This document shows positions 18,665 through 25,133 of a stretch of 35,055 nt of DNA, piece after piece. The DNA comes from Lachnospiraceae bacterium (lineage in GTDB: Bacteria; Bacillota; Clostridia; Lachnospirales; Lachnospiraceae), in the NCBI GenBank assembly GCA_022768745.1, contig JALELK010000110.1:1-35055 (forward strand), read 5' to 3'. The notes beneath the pieces were generated by a model that saw only the letters and a list, made by a program, of their open reading frames with translations, searched no databases and was not told the origin of the DNA. Every line of letters begins with the position of its first letter. The first letter of the stretch is position 1. A program made the translations under genes and the position numbers.

Positions 18665-18696
18665 ATATCCTTCCTTGATTTTTCAGGGAAGGATAT
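18665..18696 (+). other. Stable intercistronic hairpin between dnaK and dnaJ
   Basis: ATATCCTTCCTTGA (18665-18678) pairs with TCAGGGAAGGATAT (18683-18696) over 14 bp with one G-U pair and a TTTT loop. No T run follows (next bases AGTTGTAGAAAGG), so it is unlikely to be a full terminator. It may stabilise the dnaK 3' end after processing or reduce dnaJ expression relative to dnaK. Confidence 0.8.
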
Positions 18697-18716
18697 AGTT
18701 GTAGAAAGGTATAAAG

Positions 18717-19880
18717 ATGGCTGATAAACGCGACTATTATGAAGTGCTGGGTATAAGTAAGGGCGCTTCAGAAGATGAAATCAAAAAAGCATTCCGCCAG
18801 ACGGCGAAAAAATATCACCCGGATATGCATCCGGATGATCCGGAAGCGGAAGAAAAATTCAAGGAATGTCAGGAAGCTTATGCAGTGTTGAGTGATCCGG
18901 ACAAGAGAAGACAATATGACCAGTATGGTCATGCTGCATTTGACGGTAGCATGGGCGGTGGTGGATTTGACTTTTCCGGTATGGACTTTAGTGACATTTT
19001 CGGAGATATTTTTGGAGATTTCTTTGGGGGTGGCGCGAGACGTGCAAACAATGGCCCTATGAAGGGTCAGAATGTCAGAGCCAGAGTTAATATTAAATTT
19101 GAAGAGGCAGCTTTTGGCTGCGAAAAAGAAATTGAACTGGTATTGAAAGACGAATGTGAGACTTGTCACGGTTCCGGAGCAAAGCCCGGAACCAGCAAGG
19201 TTACCTGTAGCAAGTGTGGGGGCCAGGGAAAAATTCGTGTGACACAGCAGTCTTTCTTTGGAACCGTTCAGAATATAACAACCTGTCCGGATTGTCAGGG
19301 TAAAGGACAGATTATCAAAGAAAAATGTTCCGACTGTCGTGGTACAGGGTACATTACTCGTAAGAAGAGAATCCAGGTATCGATTCCTGCCGGAATTGAC
19401 AACGGACAGAGTGTCCGTATCCGGGAAAAGGGCGAGCCGGGAATCAATGGTGGCCCAAGAGGCGATTTGTTGGTTGAGGTTCGTGTTGCTCCTCATGCAA
19501 TTTTCCAGAGAAGCGAATACGATATTTATTCTTCTGCGCCGATTTCCTTTGCTCAGGCAGCTCTAGGTGGAGAGGTGATGATTGACACTTTGGATGGCAA
19601 GGTGGTATATGAGGTAAAACCGGGAACACAGACAGACACCAGAATTCGTCTGAAAGGAAAGGGAGTACCTTCTCTTAGAAACAAGGCCACAAGAGGTGAC
19701 CACTATGTTACATTGGTGGTTCAGGTGCCTACCAATCTGAGTCACGATGCGAAGGAGACTTTGCGTAAATTTGACGAGCAGACCGGCAAGACCTTAAAAG
19801 CCGGCGGCACCACCGTCAAAGAAGAAAAAAAGAAAAAAGGATTTATGGACAAATTAAAAGATGCCGTAGATGATTTGTAA
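18717..19880 (+). CDS. dnaJ: Chaperone DnaJ (Hsp40)
   Basis: A 387-aa type I J-protein that stimulates DnaK ATP hydrolysis and delivers substrates. The J domain (residues 1-70) has HPD at 34-36; a Gly/Phe-rich region (about 78-110) follows; the zinc-binding region (about 145-215) has all four CxxCxGxG repeats ([32 protein letters not shown]); the C-terminal substrate-binding domains end in a Lys-rich tail. AAAGGT lies 6 nt before ATG 18717. It is the last gene of the CIRCE operon. The 656-bp palindrome starts only 9 nt after its stop and probably provides the 3' end of the operon mRNA. Confidence 0.97.
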   Translation: MADKRDYYEVLGISKGASEDEIKKAFRQTAKKYHPDMHPDDPEAEEKFKECQEAYAVLSDPDKRRQYDQYGHAAFDGSMGGGGFDFSGMDFSDIFGDIFGDFFGGGARRANNGPMKGQNVRARVNIKFEEAAFGCEKEIELVLKDECETCHGSGAKPGTSKVTCSKCGGQGKIRVTQQSFFGTVQNITTCPDCQGKGQIIKEKCSDCRGTGYITRKKRIQVSIPAGIDNGQSVRIREKGEPGINGGPRGDLLVEVRVAPHAIFQRSEYDIYSSAPISFAQAALGGEVMIDTLDGKVVYEVKPGTQTDTRIRLKGKGVPSLRNKATRGDHYVTLVVQVPTNLSHDAKETLRKFDEQTGKTLKAGGTTVKEEKKKKGFMDKLKDAVDDL

Positions 19881-19971
19881 AATGAACCATTAGGGACGGA
19901 TACCAGTGGCCTGTTGGTCCGGTACCAATGGCCCCAGTATCTGTCCCCTTTGGATTATTTTATCTGTTTAT

Positions 19972-20019
19972 AAGCAGGCTTCGGCCGGGTTATATCGCCT
20001 GGACCGGGGGCTGCTTTTT
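19972..20019 (+). terminator. Terminator-like motif in the left arm, candidate dnaJ operon terminator
   Basis: AAGCAG (19972-19977) can pair with CTGCTT (20011-20016), enclosing GC-rich sequence with a TTCG loop candidate and two self-complementary CCGG blocks, and is followed by TTTTT and ATTATT. It is the first terminator-like signal after dnaJ. The exact fold is ambiguous because several pairings compete. The mirror copy in the right arm (20416-20460) reads the same way on the minus strand. Confidence 0.4.
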
Positions 20020-20191
20020 ATTATTTGGAGAAAATTTACAGTATCTCTTAATACAGATTTTGTTTGAAGGAAACTGTCTCTTTCACGGCTTCGACTTTTC
20101 GCTAAGGATGTGTTTGTCGATGGCAGATATTTAGGCAACCGCTTCATAAGAGATTCTAAGAACTTGATACTTCACATATATAAAAATTTAC

Positions 20192-20259
20192 GGTACCGGC
20201 ATAAACGCACCATCCGGGTGCGATTATGCCTCTCGGGTACATCCTTGTACCCTCGTACC
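20192..20259. other. Central multi-hairpin core of the palindrome
   Basis: GGTAC (20192-20196, allowing for the neighbouring C/G) pairs with GTACC (20255-20259) and encloses two hairpins. The first pairs GGCATAA (20198-20204) with TTATGCC (20224-20230) and CGCACC (20206-20211) with GGTGCG (20217-20222). The second pairs GGGTAC (20235-20240) with GTACCC (20247-20252). Both loops begin with ATCC. Together with the long outer arms this makes a junction with two short, GC-rich arms. Confidence 0.7.
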
Positions 20260-20552
20260 TAATAATTACCAAGTTCTAAGAATCTCTAATTTGCTCTGCA
20301 ATCATATCTGCCACAGACGAACATCATCCCAGCGATTGTCGAACCTTGAAAAGACAGTTTTAATAAAGAAAACAAAATCTGTATTCTAGAGATACGTAAA
20401 AAATTTCGACATAATAAAAAGCAGCCCCGGTCCAGGCGATACAGCCCAGACGAAGTCTGCAACTGAAAATGTAAAAATGGTCCAAAGGGGACAGACCTTG
20501 GAGCCGATAGTACCGGACCAACAGGCCACTGGTATCCGTCCCTAAATAAAAC

Positions 20553-20581
20553 TTTTCTATATGAGGATTTTCTGATATAAT
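20553..20581 (+). promoter_or_regulatory. Candidate sigma-A promoter for prmA-rsmE
   Basis: A perfect TATAAT (20576-20581) lies 17 nt after a weak TTTTCT (20553-20558), just outside the right end of the palindrome. The leader would be about 43 nt. It would let prmA be expressed although the palindrome separates it from the heat-shock operon. Confidence 0.45.
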
Positions 20582-20629
20582 AAACTCTGTATGTAAATTG
20601 ACAGTGATATAAAAGGCGTTGGTGATATT

Positions 20630-21589
20630 ATGAGATGGATAAAATATACAATTCACACTACCACAGAGGCAGAGGATTTGGTTTGTGCTATGTTGGGAGA
20701 AAAAGGAATCGTCAATGTGGAAATTGACAATTTGGTTCCTGTATTGGATGGAGACCGTCAGGGCGGTGTTTTTGAGGAACTACAGCCGGATATGGCCGCA
20801 GACGATGGGAAAAGTCAGGTGAGTTTTTATCTGGAGGAAGGACAGGATGCCACAGAACTATTGTCTGATCTTAAAGAAGAATTGGATGATATGAAAACCT
20901 ATGCCAATGTTGGTGAGGGCAGCATTACAACAGAAATATCCGATGAGGCAGATTGGCGGGACAACTGGAAACAGTTTTTCTCCTCATTTACCATTGGAGA
21001 TGTGTTTATCAAACCTACCTGGGAGGAAGCACCTGCTGACCTGGAGGGAAAGACTTTGGTTGAGATTGATCCCGGAGTCTCCTTTGGGACAGGAAAGCAT
21101 GAGAGTACACAGTTGGTAATTAAACAGATGGACAAGTACTTGAAACCTAAGCAGGAAGTTTTAGATGTGGGGTGCGGCAGTGGAATTCTTTCCATTATTG
21201 CATTAAAGATGGGAGCAGCCCACGTAGTGGGAACAGATATTGATGAGGATTGTATTGCTTCCAGTTATGAAAATTTTGATGTGAATCATTTAGAGCACAG
21301 CCTTGGTGATTTTTATGTGGGAAATCTCATCGATGATGAGGAGTTACAGGCGAAGGTTGGAAAAGATAAATACGATGTGGTTTTTGCAAATATTTTAGCG
21401 GATATTATTATTCCTATGGCACCGGCTTTGGCAGATGCTATGAAACCGGAAGGATATCTGATTACCTCAGGCATTATTGACTTTAAAGAGGATGAGGTAA
21501 AAAGGGCACTGGAAAATGCAGGACTTGAGATTGTGGAATGTAATGCCCAGGGCGAGTGGCGTAATGTGACAGCGAGAAAACAGAGGTAA
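20630..21589 (+). CDS. prmA: Ribosomal protein L11 methyltransferase
   Basis: A 319-aa SAM-dependent enzyme that methylates lysines and the N terminus of L11. The N-terminal substrate-recognition domain (about 1-100) is followed by KPTWEE, PGVSFGTGKHESTQL (about 150-165), the SAM-binding DVGCGSGILSI (Asp179 onward) and NILADIIIPMAP with the catalytic-site NILA motif. ATG 20630 has only a weak GGTGA site. In Bacillus prmA (yqeT) follows dnaJ directly; here the 656-bp palindrome lies between. It is 4 nt from rsmE and clearly cotranscribed with it. Confidence 0.95.
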   Translation: MRWIKYTIHTTTEAEDLVCAMLGEKGIVNVEIDNLVPVLDGDRQGGVFEELQPDMAADDGKSQVSFYLEEGQDATELLSDLKEELDDMKTYANVGEGSITTEISDEADWRDNWKQFFSSFTIGDVFIKPTWEEAPADLEGKTLVEIDPGVSFGTGKHESTQLVIKQMDKYLKPKQEVLDVGCGSGILSIIALKMGAAHVVGTDIDEDCIASSYENFDVNHLEHSLGDFYVGNLIDDEELQAKVGKDKYDVVFANILADIIIPMAPALADAMKPEGYLITSGIIDFKEDEVKRALENAGLEIVECNAQGEWRNVTARKQR

Positions 21590-21592
21590 TAA

Positions 21593-22327
21593 ATGCAACA
21601 AATTTTTATAGAACAATCCATAGAGGTGGGACAGCAGTTTGAACTTCAGGGGGACGATGTAAAACATATTGTCTCTGTTCTTCGGATGAAACCGGGAGAG
21701 ATTCTTCGGGTGAGTTGTGAGAATCAGCGAAACTTTTTGTGTGAGTTACTAATCTGTCAAAAAGATATGGTAAAGCTGGAAGTATCAGAAGAGGTTCCAA
21801 GCACGGAACTACCCCAAAAGATATATTTATTTCAGGCGATACCAAAGGGAGACCGGATGGAAACGGTAGTGGAAAAGGCAGTGGAATTAGGAGTTTATGA
21901 GATTATCCCGGTGGAAATGAAATATTGCGTGGTAAAACTGGACGAAAAAAAGAAAGCGAATCGGTGCAAGCGATATCAGTCCATTGCGGAGTCAGCGGCA
22001 AAGCAGTCCAAGCGAAGTCGGATTCCTCAGGTTCATTCGGTGATGACCTATAAGGAAGCGGTGGAATATGCAAATACCAACTGCGATTTGAAATTGGTAC
22101 CTTATGAGTGCAAAGATGGAATGGATGCCACAAAAACTGCTCTTGCAAAGGTAAAAGATGCGTCTTCTATTGCGATTTTTATCGGCCCGGAAGGGGGATT
22201 TGCTCCGGAAGAGATTGAAATGGTGCAGGATACTATGGAAATTTTATCCTTGGGGAAACGTATTTTGCGCACAGATACGGCGGCGATTACATCCATGTCT
22301 ATGGTGATGCTGGCATGTGAGTGCTAG
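21593..22327 (+). CDS. rsmE: 16S rRNA m3U1498 methyltransferase
   Basis: A 244-aa SPOUT-class methyltransferase that methylates N3 of U1498 in 16S rRNA. The N-terminal PUA-like domain contains DDVKHIVSVLRMKPGE; the C-terminal trefoil-knot domain contains KAVELGVYEIIPV, AKQSKRSRIPQV, IFIGPEGGFAPEEIE and LGKRILRTDTA, the SAM-knot signature. It starts 4 nt after prmA with GAGG from the end of that gene as its ribosome binding site. The order prmA-rsmE is conserved in Firmicutes (yqeT-yqeU). Length is normal. Confidence 0.95.
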   Translation: MQQIFIEQSIEVGQQFELQGDDVKHIVSVLRMKPGEILRVSCENQRNFLCELLICQKDMVKLEVSEEVPSTELPQKIYLFQAIPKGDRMETVVEKAVELGVYEIIPVEMKYCVVKLDEKKKANRCKRYQSIAESAAKQSKRSRIPQVHSVMTYKEAVEYANTNCDLKLVPYECKDGMDATKTALAKVKDASSIAIFIGPEGGFAPEEIEMVQDTMEILSLGKRILRTDTAAITSMSMVMLACEC

Positions 22328-22339
22328 GCACATTGCAAA

Positions 22340-22355
22340 TGACGTCACATATAAT
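22340..22355 (+). promoter_or_regulatory. Possible promoter -10 with adjacent palindrome before the desulfurase gene
   Basis: A perfect TATAAT (22350-22355) lies in the 60-nt gap after rsmE, but the position for a -35 holds only GGCACA. The 8-bp palindrome TGACGTCA (22340-22347) is immediately upstream of the -10 and could be an operator. No terminator follows rsmE, so readthrough is equally possible. Confidence 0.3.
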
Positions 22356-22387
22356 AAACTATCAAATAATACAAAAAAGGATATAGG

Positions 22388-23554
22388 TTGGAACGAGATA
22401 TGGAAGCATATTTAGATAATTCGGCGACAACACGGTGTTCAGCTTCTGCGGCAGATTTGATGATGCAGGTGCTTCGCACAGATTACGGAAATCCCTCATC
22501 CCTTCACAACCGTGGGATGGAGGCAGAAAATTACATTAAGGAAGCAAGGGCGAGAATCGCCAAAACATTAAAGGTGAATGACAAGGAAATTTACTTCACC
22601 TCCGGAGGAACAGAAGGAAATAATCTGGCGATTATTGGTGCGGCTATGGCAAATCAAAGAGCCGGGAAGCGGGTGATAACCACATCCATTGAACATCCTT
22701 CTGTGGGTAATCCTTATGCCTATTTGCAGGAGCAGGGATTTGAGGTAACTTATCTTCCTGTGGATGTCTATGGTGTTATCTCTTTGCAGGATTTGAAGAA
22801 GGCTATGACGAGAGATACGATTTTAGTCTCCATTATGCATGTGAACAATGAGATTGGTGCGGTAGAACCGATTGAGGAGGCTGCAAAACTGATTAAGCAG
22901 ATGAATCCCAATTGCCTGTTTCATGTGGATGCCATTCAATCCTATGGCAAATTCCGCATTTATCCAAAGAAAATAGGCATCGATTTGTTGACGGTCAGTG
23001 GACACAAAATTCATGGACCAAAGGGAAGCGGATTTTTGTTTGTGAGAGACAGGGTGAAAGTAAGACCTATTATTTTAGGTGGCGGTCAGGAATTGGGAAT
23101 GCGCTCCGGTACAGAGAATGTTCCTGCCATTGCAGGCTTGGGTCAGGCGGCTATGGAGATTTATCAGGACTTTGATGAAAAGATAGCACGTCTTTATCAG
23201 ATAAGAAATCATTTTATTGAGAGGACAGAAAAAATACCGGGTGTCACTATCAATGGACACAAGGACAATCAGAATGCCCCGCACATTGTCAGCGTCAGTG
23301 TAAAGGGAGTCAGAAGTGAGGTCTTATTACACGCGTTAGAGGACAAAGGAATTTATGTGTCTGCAGGTAGTGCCTGCTCCTCAAACAAACCGGCGGTTAG
23401 TAAGACGCTGCAGGCCATTGGAATTGAACGGGGACTTTTGGGCAGTACGGTTCGATTCAGCTTTTCTGTACACACCACAATGGAAGAAATTGATTATGCA
23501 TGCGATACAATGGAGACATTGATTCCAATGCTTTCAAAATACACAAGATACTAA
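22388..23554 (+). CDS. NifS/IscS-type cysteine desulfurase
   Basis: A class V PLP enzyme, 388 aa, releasing sulfur from cysteine as a protein persulfide. Motifs: YLDNSATT near the N terminus, TSGGTEGNN (71-79), His103 over the PLP ring, VSGHKIHGPKGSG with PLP-binding Lys207, MRSGTENVPAIAGLG, and SAGSACSSNKP with catalytic Cys330. The next gene is thiI, as in the Bacillus nifZ-thiI pair, so its likely job is sulfur donation for 4-thiouridine in tRNA; general Fe-S supply is an alternative. The TTG at 22388 has AAGGA 6 nt upstream and is taken as start; ATG 22400 would also give an intact protein but has only a weak site. Confidence 0.92.
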   Translation: MERDMEAYLDNSATTRCSASAADLMMQVLRTDYGNPSSLHNRGMEAENYIKEARARIAKTLKVNDKEIYFTSGGTEGNNLAIIGAAMANQRAGKRVITTSIEHPSVGNPYAYLQEQGFEVTYLPVDVYGVISLQDLKKAMTRDTILVSIMHVNNEIGAVEPIEEAAKLIKQMNPNCLFHVDAIQSYGKFRIYPKKIGIDLLTVSGHKIHGPKGSGFLFVRDRVKVRPIILGGGQELGMRSGTENVPAIAGLGQAAMEIYQDFDEKIARLYQIRNHFIERTEKIPGVTINGHKDNQNAPHIVSVSVKGVRSEVLLHALEDKGIYVSAGSACSSNKPAVSKTLQAIGIERGLLGSTVRFSFSVHTTMEEIDYACDTMETLIPMLSKYTRY

Positions 23555-23583
23555 TAATGTAATACAAAAGGAAGGAGAGAAAA

Positions 23584-24765
23584 ATGTACAAAGCATTTTT
23601 GATAAAATATGCAGAGATTGGCATTAAGGGAAAGAATCGTTTCCTTTTTGAGGATGCCCTGGTAAGACAGATTCGATATGCTCTTCGAAATGTGGATGGA
23701 GAGTTTAATGTTCACAAGCAACAGGGGCGTGTGTTTGTGGAGACGCTGGGAGACTATGATTACGACGAAACCATAGAGGCATTAAGTCATGTGTTCGGTA
23801 TCACAGGGATTTGTCCGGCAGTGATGGTGGAAGACCAGGGATTTGACCAGTTGGCCAAGGATGTGGTTGCCTATATGAATAAAATCTATCCGGACAAAAA
23901 CCTCACTTTTAAGGTGAAGGCGAGACGGGCGAGAAAAAATTATCCTATGGATTCTATGGAATTGAATGCGGAATTGGGAGGCAGAATTTTGGATGCCTTT
24001 CCTGAAATGAAGGTAGATGTCCATAATCCGGATGTGATGCTGTATGTGGAAATCCGTGAGCAGATTAGCTTTTACTCAGAGGAAATTCCGGGACCGGGAG
24101 GAATGCCGGTGGGAACCAACGGAAGTGCCATGCTTCTTTTGTCCGGAGGAATTGATTCCCCGGTTGCAGGATATATGGTCTCAAAACGAGGTGTGTCTAT
24201 TGATGCCACTTATTTCCACGCACCACCTTATACCTCTGAGAGAGCAAAACAAAAGGTAGTGGATTTGGCAAAGGAGATTTCTGTTTACACAGGCCCTATT
24301 CGTTTGCATATTGTGAATTTTACAGATATCCAGCTGGCTATTTACGAAAAATGTCCTCATGAGGAACTGACCATTATTATGCGTCGCTATATGATGAAAA
24401 TTGCAGAGCATTTTGCAAAACAGGACGGATGTCTTGGATTGGTAACCGGAGAAAGCATCGGACAAGTGGCGTCCCAGACAATGCAGTCTTTGGCGGCCAC
24501 CAATGAAGTGTGTACCATGCCGGTATATCGTCCTCTGATTGGTTTTGACAAGCAGGAGATTGTAGAAGTGTCGGAGAAAATCGGCACATATGAAACTTCG
24601 ATTTTGCCTTACGAGGATTGCTGTACTATTTTTGTGGCAAAGCATCCGGTGACAAAGCCAAACATTAAGGTAATCAAGAAGTCAGAAGAAAAACTGGCAG
24701 AAGTCATTGATGATTTAATGAAAGAGGCAATCGAATCTGTAGAAACGATTCAGGTAGAAGCGTAA
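23584..24765 (+). CDS. thiI: tRNA 4-thiouridine synthase ThiI (short form without rhodanese domain)
   Basis: A 393-aa enzyme that adenylates U8 of tRNA and inserts sulfur. It has an N-terminal ferredoxin-like and THUMP region (about 1-165, ending in VEIREQISFYSEEIPGPGG), the PP-loop SGGIDS (187-192) and YEDCCTIFVAKHP with conserved cysteines. The E. coli enzyme carries an additional C-terminal rhodanese domain of about 100 residues; this protein ends before it, as in Bacillus, where a dedicated cysteine desulfurase supplies sulfur directly. The desulfurase gene lies 29 nt upstream. GGAAGGAG precedes ATG 23584. A strong bidirectional terminator follows the stop. Confidence 0.94.
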   Translation: MYKAFLIKYAEIGIKGKNRFLFEDALVRQIRYALRNVDGEFNVHKQQGRVFVETLGDYDYDETIEALSHVFGITGICPAVMVEDQGFDQLAKDVVAYMNKIYPDKNLTFKVKARRARKNYPMDSMELNAELGGRILDAFPEMKVDVHNPDVMLYVEIREQISFYSEEIPGPGGMPVGTNGSAMLLLSGGIDSPVAGYMVSKRGVSIDATYFHAPPYTSERAKQKVVDLAKEISVYTGPIRLHIVNFTDIQLAIYEKCPHEELTIIMRRYMMKIAEHFAKQDGCLGLVTGESIGQVASQTMQSLAATNEVCTMPVYRPLIGFDKQEIVEVSEKIGTYETSILPYEDCCTIFVAKHPVTKPNIKVIKKSEEKLAEVIDDLMKEAIESVETIQVEA

Positions 24766-24771
24766 AAAAAT

Positions 24772-24807
24772 AAGGGGTCAGTCCAATGGACCAACCCCTT
24801 TTCTTTT
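24772..24807. terminator. Bidirectional terminator between thiI and the HPr-like gene
   Basis: AAGGGGT (24772-24778) pairs with ACCCCTT (24794-24800); after a small CA/CA internal loop GTCC (24781-24784) pairs with GGAC (24788-24791). TTCTTTT follows on the plus strand, and a run of seven A on the left gives a T run for the minus strand. Confidence 0.88.
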
Positions 24808-24811
24808 AGAA

Positions 24812-25042
24812 TTAGACAATGTATGGCTTTAAAGCTTCCATAACGTCAGATGCATCACTATCGGTGTGGATAGACAAATCAATAGGCTTGGACAAGTCCA
24901 AACTGAAGATACCCATAATGGATTTAGCATCAATGACATATCTGCCAGAGATTAAATCGAAATCATAATCATACTGGTTGATTGTATTGACGAAAGACTT
25001 TACTTTGTCGATTGAATTTAATGAAATCTGAACCTTTTGCAT
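24812..25042 (-). CDS. HPr-like (Crh-like) protein lacking the phosphocarrier histidine
   Basis: A 76-aa protein with the HPr fold signature in its second half: DAKSIMGIFSLDLS (residues 38-51) matches the HPr segment around regulatory Ser46, here Ser41, followed by the usual beta strand (PIDLSIHT) and closing helix (SDASDVMEALKPYI). The active-site loop GLHARPA of HPr is absent; the corresponding N-terminal stretch reads LNSIDKVKSFV with no histidine anywhere near position 15. It therefore cannot carry phosphate in the PTS through His, but could be a target of HPr kinase, in the way of Bacillus Crh. It is monocistronic, with AGGAGGTG before the ATG and its own promoter. Its partners are unknown. 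Confidence 0.8.
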   Translation of the reverse strand: MQKVQISLNSIDKVKSFVNTINQYDYDFDLISGRYVIDAKSIMGIFSLDLSKPIDLSIHTDSDASDVMEALKPYIV

Positions 25043-25073
25043 AACGCACCTCCTAAATGTTCTCTATGAAAGT

Positions 25074-25102
25074 ATGGTAATTCAAATAGGAGGAAAAGTC
25101 AA
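25074..25102 (-). promoter_or_regulatory. Promoter of the HPr-like gene
   Basis: On the minus strand TTGACT (25097-25102) is followed after 17 nt by TACCAT (25074-25079). The leader of about 25 nt contains AGGAGGTG. It runs divergently from mtaB, with the two genes' upstream regions overlapping in about 90 nt. Confidence 0.6.
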
Positions 25103-25133
25103 TGATTGTTAGGAGTAAAACTTGGAGAAGAAA

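Larger units (their letters stand above)
19890..20545. repeat. 656-bp imperfect palindrome, MITE-like or large structured RNA element
   Basis: The region from 19890 to 20545 is a nearly symmetric inverted repeat. The left arm (about 19890-20166) aligns with the reverse complement of the right arm (about 20270-20545) along its entire length. The outermost 36 nt are identical (ends TTAGGGACGG...CCGTCCCTAA); further inside, blocks such as CTGTCCCCTTTGGA, TATCGCCTGGACCGGGG, CTGCTTTTTATTAT, ATACAGATTTTGTTT, GGCAGATAT and an 18-nt inner end (17 of 18 matching) are kept between diverged stretches. The 103-nt centre folds separately. A TA dinucleotide sits at each end (19891-19892 and 20543-20544), as in TA-targeting MITEs, though it is part of the repeat and no longer duplication is seen. 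It fills the 749-bp dnaJ-prmA gap and contains no convincing gene. Mobility is inference; the inverted-repeat structure is read directly. Confidence 0.9.

Noticed and set aside
18768-19496. 242-aa minus-strand frame opposite dnaJ
   Set aside because: It is antisense to a clear dnaJ, with Cys- and Ser-rich composition typical of a shadow frame and no upstream signals.
19928-20134. 68-aa open frame in the left arm of the palindrome
   Set aside because: It has no ribosome binding site, matches no family I recognise, and lies in the inverted repeat. The similar peptide in the mirror arm (both contain IAWTG) follows from the shared repeat sequence rather than from coding.
19881-20629. CRISPR array or tandem repeats in the large gap
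   Set aside because: The repeats are one inverted pair, not multiple direct repeats with unique spacers, and there are no cas genes.
20360-20656. 98-aa minus-strand frame across the right arm
   Set aside because: It starts inside prmA, has no ribosome binding site and is explained by the inverted repeat.
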